DNA of 6,386 nt from Euryarchaeota archaeon UBA130 (GTDB taxonomy: Archaea; Thermoplasmatota; Poseidoniia; Poseidoniales; Thalassarchaeaceae). Positions 1-5,002 of the stretch are shown here, piece after piece. The stretch covers positions 1-6,386 of the forward strand of contig DAVY01000027.1 of NCBI GenBank assembly GCA_002505775.1, read 5' to 3'. Under the pieces are notes generated by a model. The model ran no database searches. It saw nothing but the letters and a program-made list of their open reading frames with translations, and had not been told where the DNA came from. A program made the position numbers and the translations under genes. Position 1 is the first letter of the stretch; every line of letters starts with the position of its first letter.

Positions 1-30
1 TAGTGTAGTTGATGGGTAGCAATACATCGG

Positions 31-1023
31 TTACATTATGATCGATTCATTAGATTTCTTTGAGAACTGACTCACGAATTCCCATACAATTGTTGAGGAC
101 GGTACTCCTGTTGGGTTGGCCCAACCTCTTCCCGGATCTGCGACTGGATCATCATGCTCATAGGGATTGTGGGCGGCGAAAAATAGTGATACTAGCATCA
201 CTTGGGCCTCATTCTCACAGTCTGTATATCCACGGATGTCGTAGTCCTCCTCACTCACAATAACTTCAGGGATTGAGCCCTGACATCCATTGAGATCAGC
301 CCAGCTCTCTAGATTCTGTATAGCTCCTTTTTCAGGTCCAAAGACAGGTGCGGCTGGGGCTGTTGTGGCATACAAAACAATCTCATCTAAGAGTCCGTGG
401 ACTTCCATAAATGGAATAGGAGAATAGTCAGACTGAACTTCAGCAAATCGATACATCGCCATGCACCCTGCTGCTGCGAAAACCTCACTGGCCTGAACTG
501 CCAATCTCTGCGTCATACCACATCCATTAGACCAGCCTGTCACATATACCCTAGATTTGTCAATAGAGTGATTTTGCATAATAGTGTCCAGCATCTGCAA
601 TGTGAAGCCAACATCATCTTCCTCTGAACAACGAAGCTCGTCTGAACATGGTATCAGACTGGAGCCGTGATTCCAAGCATTGTTGTGTCCTTGTGGATAT
701 GCGACGAAGAATCCCTGCTCCATGGAAATGTTTGCGAAGTCAGATGTCCAGCGTTGTTGATACATGTCATCGCCATTGCCGTGCATGTCCACGAGCAGGG
801 GAGCAGGGGCAGACTCATTGGGAATCAGTGGAACAAGGAGTAGCCAGCACCTCTCAAGCTCATCGTACTCAATGCAGTGTTCTGAGATATTAGGCTCGTA
901 ATCTGGATCTTCTTCCACTGGGTTATCTTCCTCGGTATCTACCTTAGTAGGGTCAGACACGCACCCTGAAACCATTGAGGAGACAAGTAATAATGTCACC
1001 ACGGAGGTAGGTATACTCCTCAT
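31..1023 (-). CDS. Secreted lipoprotein esterase, LpqC / PHB-depolymerase-like alpha/beta hydrolase
   Basis: This 330-residue protein has an N-terminal hydrophobic signal (about residues 6-20) ending in a lipobox VSGC, so Cys21 is the probable lipidated residue and the enzyme should sit on the outer face of the membrane. An acidic Asp/Glu-rich linker (about 24-43) follows. The catalytic part looks like the LpqC/feruloyl-esterase/polyhydroxybutyrate-depolymerase group: HGNGDD at 81-86 (oxyanion region), VAYPQG near 107-112 followed by a Trp, the nucleophile elbow GWSNG at 163-167 (Ser165), HGLLDEIV at 209-216 (probable catalytic Asp213) and a late His (His285) as the likely third member. Eight cysteines after the lipobox suit disulfides outside the cell. 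The substrate cannot be read from sequence; an ester of a plant or algal polymer, or a polyester, is plausible. The ATG is preceded by a TATA-like box but no Shine-Dalgarno site. It is a single-gene unit downstream of queD. Confidence 0.85.
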   Translation of the reverse strand: MRSIPTSVVTLLLVSSMVSGCVSDPTKVDTEEDNPVEEDPDYEPNISEHCIEYDELERCWLLLVPLIPNESAPAPLLVDMHGNGDDMYQQRWTSDFANISMEQGFFVAYPQGHNNAWNHGSSLIPCSDELRCSEEDDVGFTLQMLDTIMQNHSIDKSRVYVTGWSNGCGMTQRLAVQASEVFAAAGCMAMYRFAEVQSDYSPIPFMEVHGLLDEIVLYATTAPAAPVFGPEKGAIQNLESWADLNGCQGSIPEVIVSEEDYDIRGYTDCENEAQVMLVSLFFAAHNPYEHDDPVADPGRGWANPTGVPSSTIVWEFVSQFSKKSNESIIM

Positions 1024-1046
1024 GGATTCTGGTGCTTAGGTTTTAG

Positions 1047-1053
1047 AAATAAA
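1047..1053 (-). promoter_or_regulatory. TATA-like box for the lipoprotein esterase gene
   Basis: On the minus strand this reads TTTATTT, embedded in an A/T-rich stretch, and its centre lies about 27 bp upstream of the ATG at 1023. Archaeal transcription starts about 25-27 bp after the TATA centre, so the message would be leaderless or nearly so. This agrees with the absence of a Shine-Dalgarno site before this gene. It is inferred from position and composition only. Confidence 0.45.
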
Positions 1054-1072
1054 TTCTTGCACAGTATTTCCT

Positions 1073-1091
1073 AACTGACTAAATTTCAGTT
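1073..1091. repeat. Short inverted repeat in the queD-lipoprotein gap
   Basis: A perfect 6-bp inverted repeat, AACTGA and TCAGTT, separated by 7 bases, lies in the 80-bp gap after the queD stop codon and about 30 bp upstream of the TATA-like box of the lipoprotein gene. It could be a regulator-binding site or a weak hairpin at the end of the preQ0 operon transcript. The T-run next to it is on the plus strand, so it does not look like an intrinsic terminator for the minus-strand operon. An arm of six bases can occur by chance. Confidence 0.25.
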
Positions 1092-1103
1092 TTTCGGTCA
1101 TGA

Positions 1104-1553
1104 CTATTCCCGTCGGCAAGTAGCACTGTTAGAACCATGTTCACGGACAGACACGCTCTCAACCCAGCACCTACGCCCGTATAGGTCTTGAATCATATCG
1201 CTGGCGAATTCCATAGCCATTTTTGCAAACATCTCACACCCTGTAGATTTGACAGAAACCATATTGATTATTCCCTTTTCATGCATATCCTCGAAATCAG
1301 AATACATAGGGTCATCCAAAGCTACCAATGTCTTGTGATCGAAATTTTGTCTAAGCCACAATTCCAATTCCTTCAAACCTCCAAAATCTACGACCCAGTT
1401 ATTTTCATCTAACTCATGGGCTCCAAAGACAAACTCAAACTCCAACGAATATCCATGCATGAATCTGCAATGGCTTTCCGCCCTCCACTGTCTAAATGCA
1501 GCTGAGAGGCCTCTTTCATGGCCATATTTCTTTGTTGAATATAACTCAGTCAT
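1104..1553 (-). CDS. queD: 6-carboxy-5,6,7,8-tetrahydropterin synthase (QueD), divergent subfamily
   Basis: This 149-residue protein belongs to the PTPS/QueD family and should convert dihydroneopterin triphosphate to 6-carboxytetrahydropterin in the preQ0 pathway. Seen in the sequence: GLSAAFRQWRAESHC (15-29), MHGY (32-35), NWVVDFGGLK (52-61), FDHKTL (71-76, with the usual Asp-His pair 72/73), a pterin-site Glu at 107, and a C-terminal VREHGSNSA with Glu138. The probable catalytic Cys is 29. Two of the three zinc histidines of ordinary QueD are absent: the SAAH His is Phe20, and the HGH motif reads HGY (Tyr35). His12 and His28 are possible substitutes. I recall similar FRQWRA...HGY proteins in alphaproteobacteria, so this looks like a genuine subfamily rather than a decayed gene. 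It is the last gene of the operon. Its start codon overlaps the msrB stop by 8 bases, with GGAGG 6 bases upstream (1560-1564). Confidence 0.85.
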   Translation of the reverse strand: MTELYSTKKYGHERGLSAAFRQWRAESHCRFMHGYSLEFEFVFGAHELDENNWVVDFGGLKELELWLRQNFDHKTLVALDDPMYSDFEDMHEKGIINMVSVKSTGCEMFAKMAMEFASDMIQDLYGRRCWVESVSVREHGSNSATCRRE

Positions 1554-1950
1554 CCTCTCCCTCCACGATAAAATCTAAACAAACAGAATTTATACAGTAC
1601 CTCTCACCACCGTGTTCTCTTGGCCCATCCTCGAAAACGTGACCTAGATGGGCTTCACAACTACCACATCTGACCTCTATCCTGGACATTCCGTGACTAA
1701 GGTCTACAATTCGTATAATCCCAGCATCTTCATGTTCTGTGTGGAATGCCGGCCAGCCGCAACCAGAATTATACTTCATTTCAGATGTGAATAGAAGATG
1801 ATCGCAACAGATGCAGTGGTAGTTGCCATCCCTTTCCTCAAGATAGTGTTTCCCAGAGAACGGCCTTTCTGTGCCTCCTAGTCTGGTAACATTGTACGCT
1901 AGGGGGCTCAACCTTTCCTTCCACTCTTTGTCTCTATCTATGATGCTCAT
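1546..1950 (-). CDS. msrB: Peptide-methionine (R)-S-oxide reductase, MsrB
   Basis: MsrB reduces the R form of methionine sulfoxide in damaged proteins. From the ATG used here it has 134 residues, the normal size for a single-domain MsrB. Visible motifs: CxxC at 46/49 and CGSC at 95/98 (the structural zinc site), SGCGWPAF (62-69, with Cys64 a possible resolving Cys), LGHVFEDGP (102-110) and the catalytic RYCINSVCLDF (117-127, Cys119 nucleophile, a second Cys at 124). The ATG at 1950 is chosen over an in-frame TTG at 1956 because GGAGGAG (1958-1964) lies 7 bases before the ATG but only one base before the TTG. It overlaps the end of queC by 17 bases and the start of queD by 8, so it is translated within the preQ0 operon although it has no known part in that pathway. 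No signal peptide; cytoplasmic. Confidence 0.93.
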   Translation of the reverse strand: MSIIDRDKEWKERLSPLAYNVTRLGGTERPFSGKHYLEERDGNYHCICCDHLLFTSEMKYNSGCGWPAFHTEHEDAGIIRIVDLSHGMSRIEVRCGSCEAHLGHVFEDGPREHGGERYCINSVCLDFIVEGEDD

Positions 1951-2725
1951 GACCAATCTCCTCCCTCAATTTCAATGCGTTTGCCAATACTTTCTCCCAC
2001 GAGTCAACATACTCTATTGGATCAACACGACCTATATCATAGAATGCTAGAATCCTTTCAACATCCGATCCAGATTTGCCACTTGATCTCCCAAATCTAT
2101 CCGGATTGTAAGAAGTAATCGTACTTCCCATAATTGTGTCAAAATCTAAACCTAGAACCTTACAAGATTGTAAAGCGTCTCTTAAGATAGTAGACTTATC
2201 TCCAGTTATGTATGGTAATTCAAAAGTGACCCTTTCCGATTCCCAATTTCCAATAGAAAAGGCGTCTGATAGCGCTTTGTAGAATTCAGGCCTACAGTCT
2301 GGATAAATAGCGTGATCACCACTATGCACGCCCAGGGCTACGATTACTTCTTTATCCTCTGATTGGGAGATGCTCAATGCCATTCCGTACAGTATGGAAG
2401 AGAATATTGCATTTCTGTTTGGGACTACTGTTTGCTTCATCTGAATCTCTTCATAATGTCCCTCAGGTACCTCGTAATTGTGATTTGTTAGGGCTGAGTG
2501 GAATGTTCCCATAGCAGAACTCAAATCTATGATCTTATGGCTAACTTCCATTCCCATTGATTGTAGCCTCTGGATATTTTCTTTGGCCCTTTCAATTTCA
2601 ATAGAGTGCTTCTGACCATACTCATAACTCACACAGGTGACGCCGTGCCCATCCCTTAGCAATCTCAGGAGTAACGAGGTCGAGTCCATCCCGCCAGACA
2701 AAGCCATAACTGCTCTAGACCCCAT
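1934..2725 (-). CDS. queC: 7-cyano-7-deazaguanine (preQ0) synthase QueC, lacking the zinc cysteines
   Basis: QueC uses ATP and ammonia to turn 7-carboxy-7-deazaguanine into preQ0. From the ATG at 2725 it has 263 residues, somewhat longer than the usual 220-230. Motifs: PP-loop ALSGGMDST (8-16), VVPNRNAIF (100-108), GVHSGDHAIYPDCRPEF (132-148, the family's YPDCR), and ITGDKSTILRDA near 173-184. The C-terminal zinc region, normally Cys followed by CxxCxxC, reads TSYNPD then GRSSGKSGSDVER: the four cysteine positions are Ser205, Ser215, Ser218 and Asp221, while the surrounding residues stay conserved. The protein looks intact, so this is a variant rather than a pseudogene; activity without zinc is inferred. 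A TTG-started form beginning at 2770 is possible, but the chosen ATG overlaps the queE stop as TGATG, has GGGGG 7 bases upstream, and places the PP-loop at the usual distance from the start. Confidence 0.9.
   Translation of the reverse strand: MGSRAVMALSGGMDSTSLLLRLLRDGHGVTCVSYEYGQKHSIEIERAKENIQRLQSMGMEVSHKIIDLSSAMGTFHSALTNHNYEVPEGHYEEIQMKQTVVPNRNAIFSSILYGMALSISQSEDKEVIVALGVHSGDHAIYPDCRPEFYKALSDAFSIGNWESERVTFELPYITGDKSTILRDALQSCKVLGLDFDTIMGSTITSYNPDRFGRSSGKSGSDVERILAFYDIGRVDPIEYVDSWEKVLANALKLREEIGHEHHR
1958..1964 (-). promoter_or_regulatory. Shine-Dalgarno site of msrB
   Basis: GGAGGAG on the minus strand lies inside the end of queC, 7 bases before the ATG at 1950. It decides the msrB start in favour of that ATG rather than the TTG two codons upstream. 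Confidence 0.75.
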
Positions 2726-3321
2726 CACAAAACCCCCATCCACTTGTGTGTCTGGAGACTCAGTCTCCAACCCTCATTCTCCTTCACTATTTTCTCTACC
2801 AGTTGGAAAGATCTGCCATTCTCCTCCACACTTTCTTCTTCCATGTAACATGGTTGTATAAAGTGGTGAGTGAATCCGCTCTTTAGCGATTCATACATGG
2901 ATAGGTCCTGGCCACAGTAAACTACTTTCAACTCATCGCCGACTACTTGTTTTATAGAGACGTTTGGGTATATCTGATCTTTGGGGCTTACGCAAATCCA
3001 GTCTATTATTGGGTCTACAATTATTGTTCCATTGGTTTCTATGGATAAAGAAATATTATGTTTTTTCAGCATTTTTCCAATGGTACTCAAATCTTGCATT
3101 GCCGGCTCTCCTCCTGTGAATATGACCCTATCACACCCGAAAGATAGCACGTGTTCGACTATATCGTTCACTTCCATTTCCTCGAATGTAAGAAAATCAG
3201 TGTCACACCACTCGCATCTTAGATTACAATTTCCGAACCTAATGAAGACATGTGGAATTCCGGCATGAAAACCTTCACCTTGTACCGAATGAAAAATCTC
3301 CACAATTGGATAAACAGTCAA
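2725..3321 (-). CDS. queE: 7-carboxy-7-deazaguanine synthase QueE (radical SAM)
   Basis: QueE rearranges 6-carboxytetrahydropterin to 7-carboxy-7-deazaguanine using a [4Fe-4S] cluster, S-adenosylmethionine and Mg2+. The 198-residue protein has the expected order of motifs: FHSVQGEGFHAG (10-21), the CxxxCxxC cluster motif at Cys32/Cys36/Cys39 (CNLRCEWCDTDF), TGGEP (69-73, SAM site), ETNGT (95-99), SPK (112-114) and the C-terminal LQTHKWMGV (189-197). The CxxxCxxC spacing is the standard radical SAM one. The start is TTG, 4 bases after the folE stop. It is supported by GGTGAT, the 3' part of a Shine-Dalgarno sequence, ending 3 bases before the TTG, and by the family's usual N-terminus. The gene's stop overlaps the queC ATG by one base, so translation is probably coupled. 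Confidence 0.94.
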   Translation of the reverse strand: MTVYPIVEIFHSVQGEGFHAGIPHVFIRFGNCNLRCEWCDTDFLTFEEMEVNDIVEHVLSFGCDRVIFTGGEPAMQDLSTIGKMLKKHNISLSIETNGTIIVDPIIDWICVSPKDQIYPNVSIKQVVGDELKVVYCGQDLSMYESLKSGFTHHFIQPCYMEEESVEENGRSFQLVEKIVKENEGWRLSLQTHKWMGVL

Positions 3322-3325
3322 TTAA

Positions 3326-3904
3326 TCACCCATTATTTCCGCCATTGATCAGTTGAAATAACTCTCCACGGGCCTCAGCGTTGTCGAAAAACACTCCTCT
3401 CATGGTACTGGTCGTCATTTTGGCATTCTGTTTCAAGACACCCCTGCACCTCATACAACCGTGTTTGGCCTCAACTATCACCGCACATCCTAATGGATTC
3501 AAGTGTTCCACGAGATCATCTGCGATTGAGCTAGTTATCCTTTCTTGATTTTGGAGCCTCTTAGAATGGGCATCTAGCAGCCTTGCTAATTTGCTAATTC
3601 CTACAATCCTTTCCACTGGTATGTATGCTATATGGGCTGTACCACTGAATGGTTGCAGATGGTGTTCGCATGTGCTATGGAACTCAATATCCCTCAGTAA
3701 AACTATGCCATCGTAGTTCTCACTATTGAACGTTGAATCTAGTATTTTTCTAGCATCCGCCGAATAGCCTGAATATATCTCCTCGTATGATTTTATGACT
3801 CTATCAGGAGTGTCGACCAGACCTTCCCTCAGTGGTCCTTTTACAGACTCAACATATCGGACCACCGTCTCTATTGCCTTCTTAGCCTCATCCTTAGTGA
3901 CCAC
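3326..3904 (-). CDS. folE: GTP cyclohydrolase I, FolE (type IA)
   Basis: FolE opens GTP and releases formate to give 7,8-dihydroneopterin triphosphate, the first step of both folate-type pterins and preQ0. From the GTG at 3904 it has 192 residues. Visible motifs: GLVDTPDRV (28-36), EEIYSGY (41-47), STCEHHLQPF (77-86), IAYIPVERIVGISKLARLLD (92-111), RLQNQERIT (116-124) and EAKHGCMRCRGV (145-156). The zinc ligands Cys79, His82 and Cys150 and the catalytic histidines 81 and 148 are all present. The GTG at 3904 is chosen because GAGGTGA (3910-3916) sits 5 bases upstream; a GTG three codons earlier (3913) overlaps that site. The gene starts one base after the regulator's stop codon. In an archaeon a bacterial-type FolE is notable, because many archaea use the unrelated MptA/FolE2 type. 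Its position upstream of queE and queC points to a preQ0 role. Confidence 0.95.
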   Translation of the reverse strand: MVTKDEAKKAIETVVRYVESVKGPLREGLVDTPDRVIKSYEEIYSGYSADARKILDSTFNSENYDGIVLLRDIEFHSTCEHHLQPFSGTAHIAYIPVERIVGISKLARLLDAHSKRLQNQERITSSIADDLVEHLNPLGCAVIVEAKHGCMRCRGVLKQNAKMTTSTMRGVFFDNAEARGELFQLINGGNNG

Positions 3905-3905
3905 T

Positions 3906-4073
3906 CTACTCACCTCTTCCGTGCATCTTATCTATACTGTCGAGCTGATCCAACAATTTCCTGCAGGCTGTCCTGATTGCATCCGCCACGCTGACAAACT
4001 TCTTTTCATCCCCGACATGTTTCTTCAAATCGGTCAATATTTCGTTTGGCATGTCCAAACTAACCTTGGGCAT
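3906..4073 (-). CDS. Small ribbon-helix-helix (CopG/MetJ-type) DNA-binding regulator
   Basis: This 55-residue gene was found by translating the leader of folE by hand. It begins MPKVSLDMPNEILTDLKKHV and continues through GDEKKFVSVADAIRTACRK to LLDQLDSIDKMHGRGE and a TAG stop. The layout is that of a ribbon-helix-helix repressor: a short beta strand (residues 2-8, alternating Lys3/Ser5/Asp7), helix A (about 10-19), a Gly-containing turn (20-25) and helix B (about 27-44, with the typical VSVADAIRTA start). Such proteins dimerise and insert the paired strands into the major groove. It has no metal- or ligand-binding extension as in NikR. The ATG has no Shine-Dalgarno site but has a TATA-like box about 27 bp upstream, so it heads the preQ0 operon as a leaderless gene. 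folE follows after one base. It is the obvious candidate to repress its own operon, perhaps through the repeats at 4074-4131; the effector is unknown. Confidence 0.82.
   Translation of the reverse strand: MPKVSLDMPNEILTDLKKHVGDEKKFVSVADAIRTACRKLLDQLDSIDKMHGRGE
3910..3916 (-). promoter_or_regulatory. Shine-Dalgarno site of folE
   Basis: GAGGTGA on the minus strand, inside the last codons of the ribbon-helix-helix gene, lies 5 bases before the GTG at 3904. It favours that start over the GTG at 3913, which falls within the site. Confidence 0.6.
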
Positions 4074-4131
4074 AATATTACGCAATAGCGAGTACGAATA
4101 AATATTACTCAGGTAATATTGCAGTAATATA
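4074..4131. repeat. Clustered AATATTAC / GTAATATT elements, candidate operator
   Basis: Four related 8-mers lie in the divergent gap: AATATTAC at 4074-4081 and 4101-4108, and the reverse complement GTAATATT at 4113-4120, with a 7-of-8 copy GTAATATA at 4124-4131. The two central copies form a perfect inverted repeat with a 4-base spacer (TCAG), 4101-4120. Neighbouring copies on the right are 11-12 bp apart, about one helical turn, which is how ribbon-helix-helix dimers often bind in tandem. The elements cover the TATA region and the start codon of the regulator gene and reach the likely promoter of the sulfotransferase. Because the motif resembles a TATA box, part of the repetition could be promoter sequence or chance in A/T-rich DNA. 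Confidence 0.5.
4097..4104 (-). promoter_or_regulatory. TATA-like box of the regulator-preQ0 operon
   Basis: On the minus strand this reads TATTTATT, centred about 27 bp upstream of the regulator's ATG at 4073. That is the archaeal TATA position for a message starting at or near the ATG. It overlaps the AATATTAC element at 4101-4108, so a protein bound there would block the basal transcription factor TBP. The call is based on position and composition. Confidence 0.5.
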
Positions 4132-4132
4132 T
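4125..4132 (+). promoter_or_regulatory. TATA-like box, possible promoter of the sulfotransferase gene
   Basis: TAATATAT is centred about 21 bp before the ATG at 4150. A second candidate, GTAATATT at 4113-4120, is centred about 33 bp before it and would give a short leader of roughly 6-8 bases. If the nearer box is the one used, transcription would begin inside the reading frame, and the in-frame ATG at 4168 would be the true start. Which box acts is not decided by sequence. Confidence 0.35.
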
Positions 4133-4149
4133 CTCAATTCAAATAGTAG

Positions 4150-5001
4150 ATGCCGATAGCCAAGCTGATGTCTACTAGAGGTGGTTCATCTGATCGAGTT
4201 TTTATTTTGGGCCTTGGCTTCCAGAAATGCGGAACAAGCTGGATATACGATTATTTGAAGCAATCGAGATATTTCGATGGGGGGTTTGACAAGGAATACC
4301 ACATATGGGATGCTATCGATGTCCCATTACTGAAATACAATCTCGAAGATAAGCCTGGTTTTCTTGGACGAGCTTTGGAGAGTAAAAGAATGAAAAGGTA
4401 CAACATGCAGTCTAACGAAAATGCATATTTTGAATACTTCAATTCTCTTTACCGTGGGGATGTATCAATTACAGGCGATATAACCCCCTCATATAGTGCA
4501 TTGTCAAAAACAAGGATGGCCTCTATTATCAACAATTTTCAAGATAAAGACGTATCTTGTAAGGCCTTGTTGTTGATAAGAGATCCAATTGACAGGATAA
4601 AAAGTGCAGTGAGATATAATCTCGATAGGAGATATTTCAAAGAAGGAATCAATGTTGGCGAAACGAACTTCCGTAGGGCCTTAGAGGGCTATTATACCAC
4701 AGACCACTGTAAAATCAGAACTAGGTACGATCATACGCTCAACAATGTTTATGCAACATTTGACCCTAATGACGTGTACGTTGGAGTATACGAAAACATG
4801 TTTGAGAAAGACCAGGTAACCAAGATGTCAGAGTTTTTTGGTATAGATGAGAATTTTGAATTTACCAAGGTACGTGTCAACAAGACTAAATCAAAGGTAG
4901 AAAATATGCCGAAATTGGAGAGTAAAATAAAGGAATATTATCTAGAAGTTTATGAATATTGTAATGATTTGTTTCCAGTTACAAGGGAACTGTGGAAGTA
5001 G
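4150..5001 (+). CDS. PAPS-dependent sulfotransferase
   Basis: This 283-residue protein has the two PAPS-binding signatures of the sulfotransferase superfamily: the 5'-phosphosulfate loop GFQKCGTSWIYDYL (23-36, Lys26 and the GTS turn) directly after the first beta strand RVFILGLG (16-23), and the 3'-phosphate motif IRDPIDRIKSAVRY (143-156, Arg144 and Ser152). Between them are DKEYHIWD (47-54), comparable to the KE.HFF segment of heparan N-sulfotransferase-like enzymes, and ITGDITPSY (107-115). The C-terminal VYENMFEKDQVTKMSEFFGID (213-233) is also typical. It should move sulfate from PAPS to a sugar or other hydroxyl or amine; the acceptor is not readable. It has no signal peptide or membrane segment, so it appears cytoplasmic. 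It is the only plus-strand gene, divergent from the preQ0 operon and ending one base from the convergent 99-residue gene. No Shine-Dalgarno site; the ATG at 4168 is an alternative start. Confidence 0.88.
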   Translation: MPIAKLMSTRGGSSDRVFILGLGFQKCGTSWIYDYLKQSRYFDGGFDKEYHIWDAIDVPLLKYNLEDKPGFLGRALESKRMKRYNMQSNENAYFEYFNSLYRGDVSITGDITPSYSALSKTRMASIINNFQDKDVSCKALLLIRDPIDRIKSAVRYNLDRRYFKEGINVGETNFRRALEGYYTTDHCKIRTRYDHTLNNVYATFDPNDVYVGVYENMFEKDQVTKMSEFFGIDENFEFTKVRVNKTKSKVENMPKLESKIKEYYLEVYEYCNDLFPVTRELWK

Positions 5002-5002
5002 G

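Noticed and set aside
60..893. Plus-strand reading frames over the lipoprotein gene (60-263, 397-627, 648-893)
   Set aside because: They are antisense shadows of a well-supported hydrolase and show no recognisable protein features.
1934..2770. Longer QueC starting at the TTG at 2770
   Set aside because: The extra 15 residues lie inside queE, precede the usual QueC N-terminus and lack a ribosome site as good as that of the ATG at 2725, which also gives a TGATG junction.
3795..4088. Plus-strand 97-residue frame across the folE start and the regulator
   Set aside because: It is antisense to folE and the ribbon-helix-helix gene, both better supported, and has no ribosome site or known motif.
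4074..4149. preQ1 riboswitch upstream of the preQ0 operon
   Set aside because: The operon's leader appears absent or only a few bases long, and no hairpin plus A-rich tail typical of preQ1 riboswitches was seen.
4150..5001. Sulfotransferase called foreign from base composition
   Set aside because: Sampled 60-base lines in it are 13/60 and 18/60 G+C, but a queE line (3001-3060) is 17/60 as well, so composition alone does not separate it from its neighbours.
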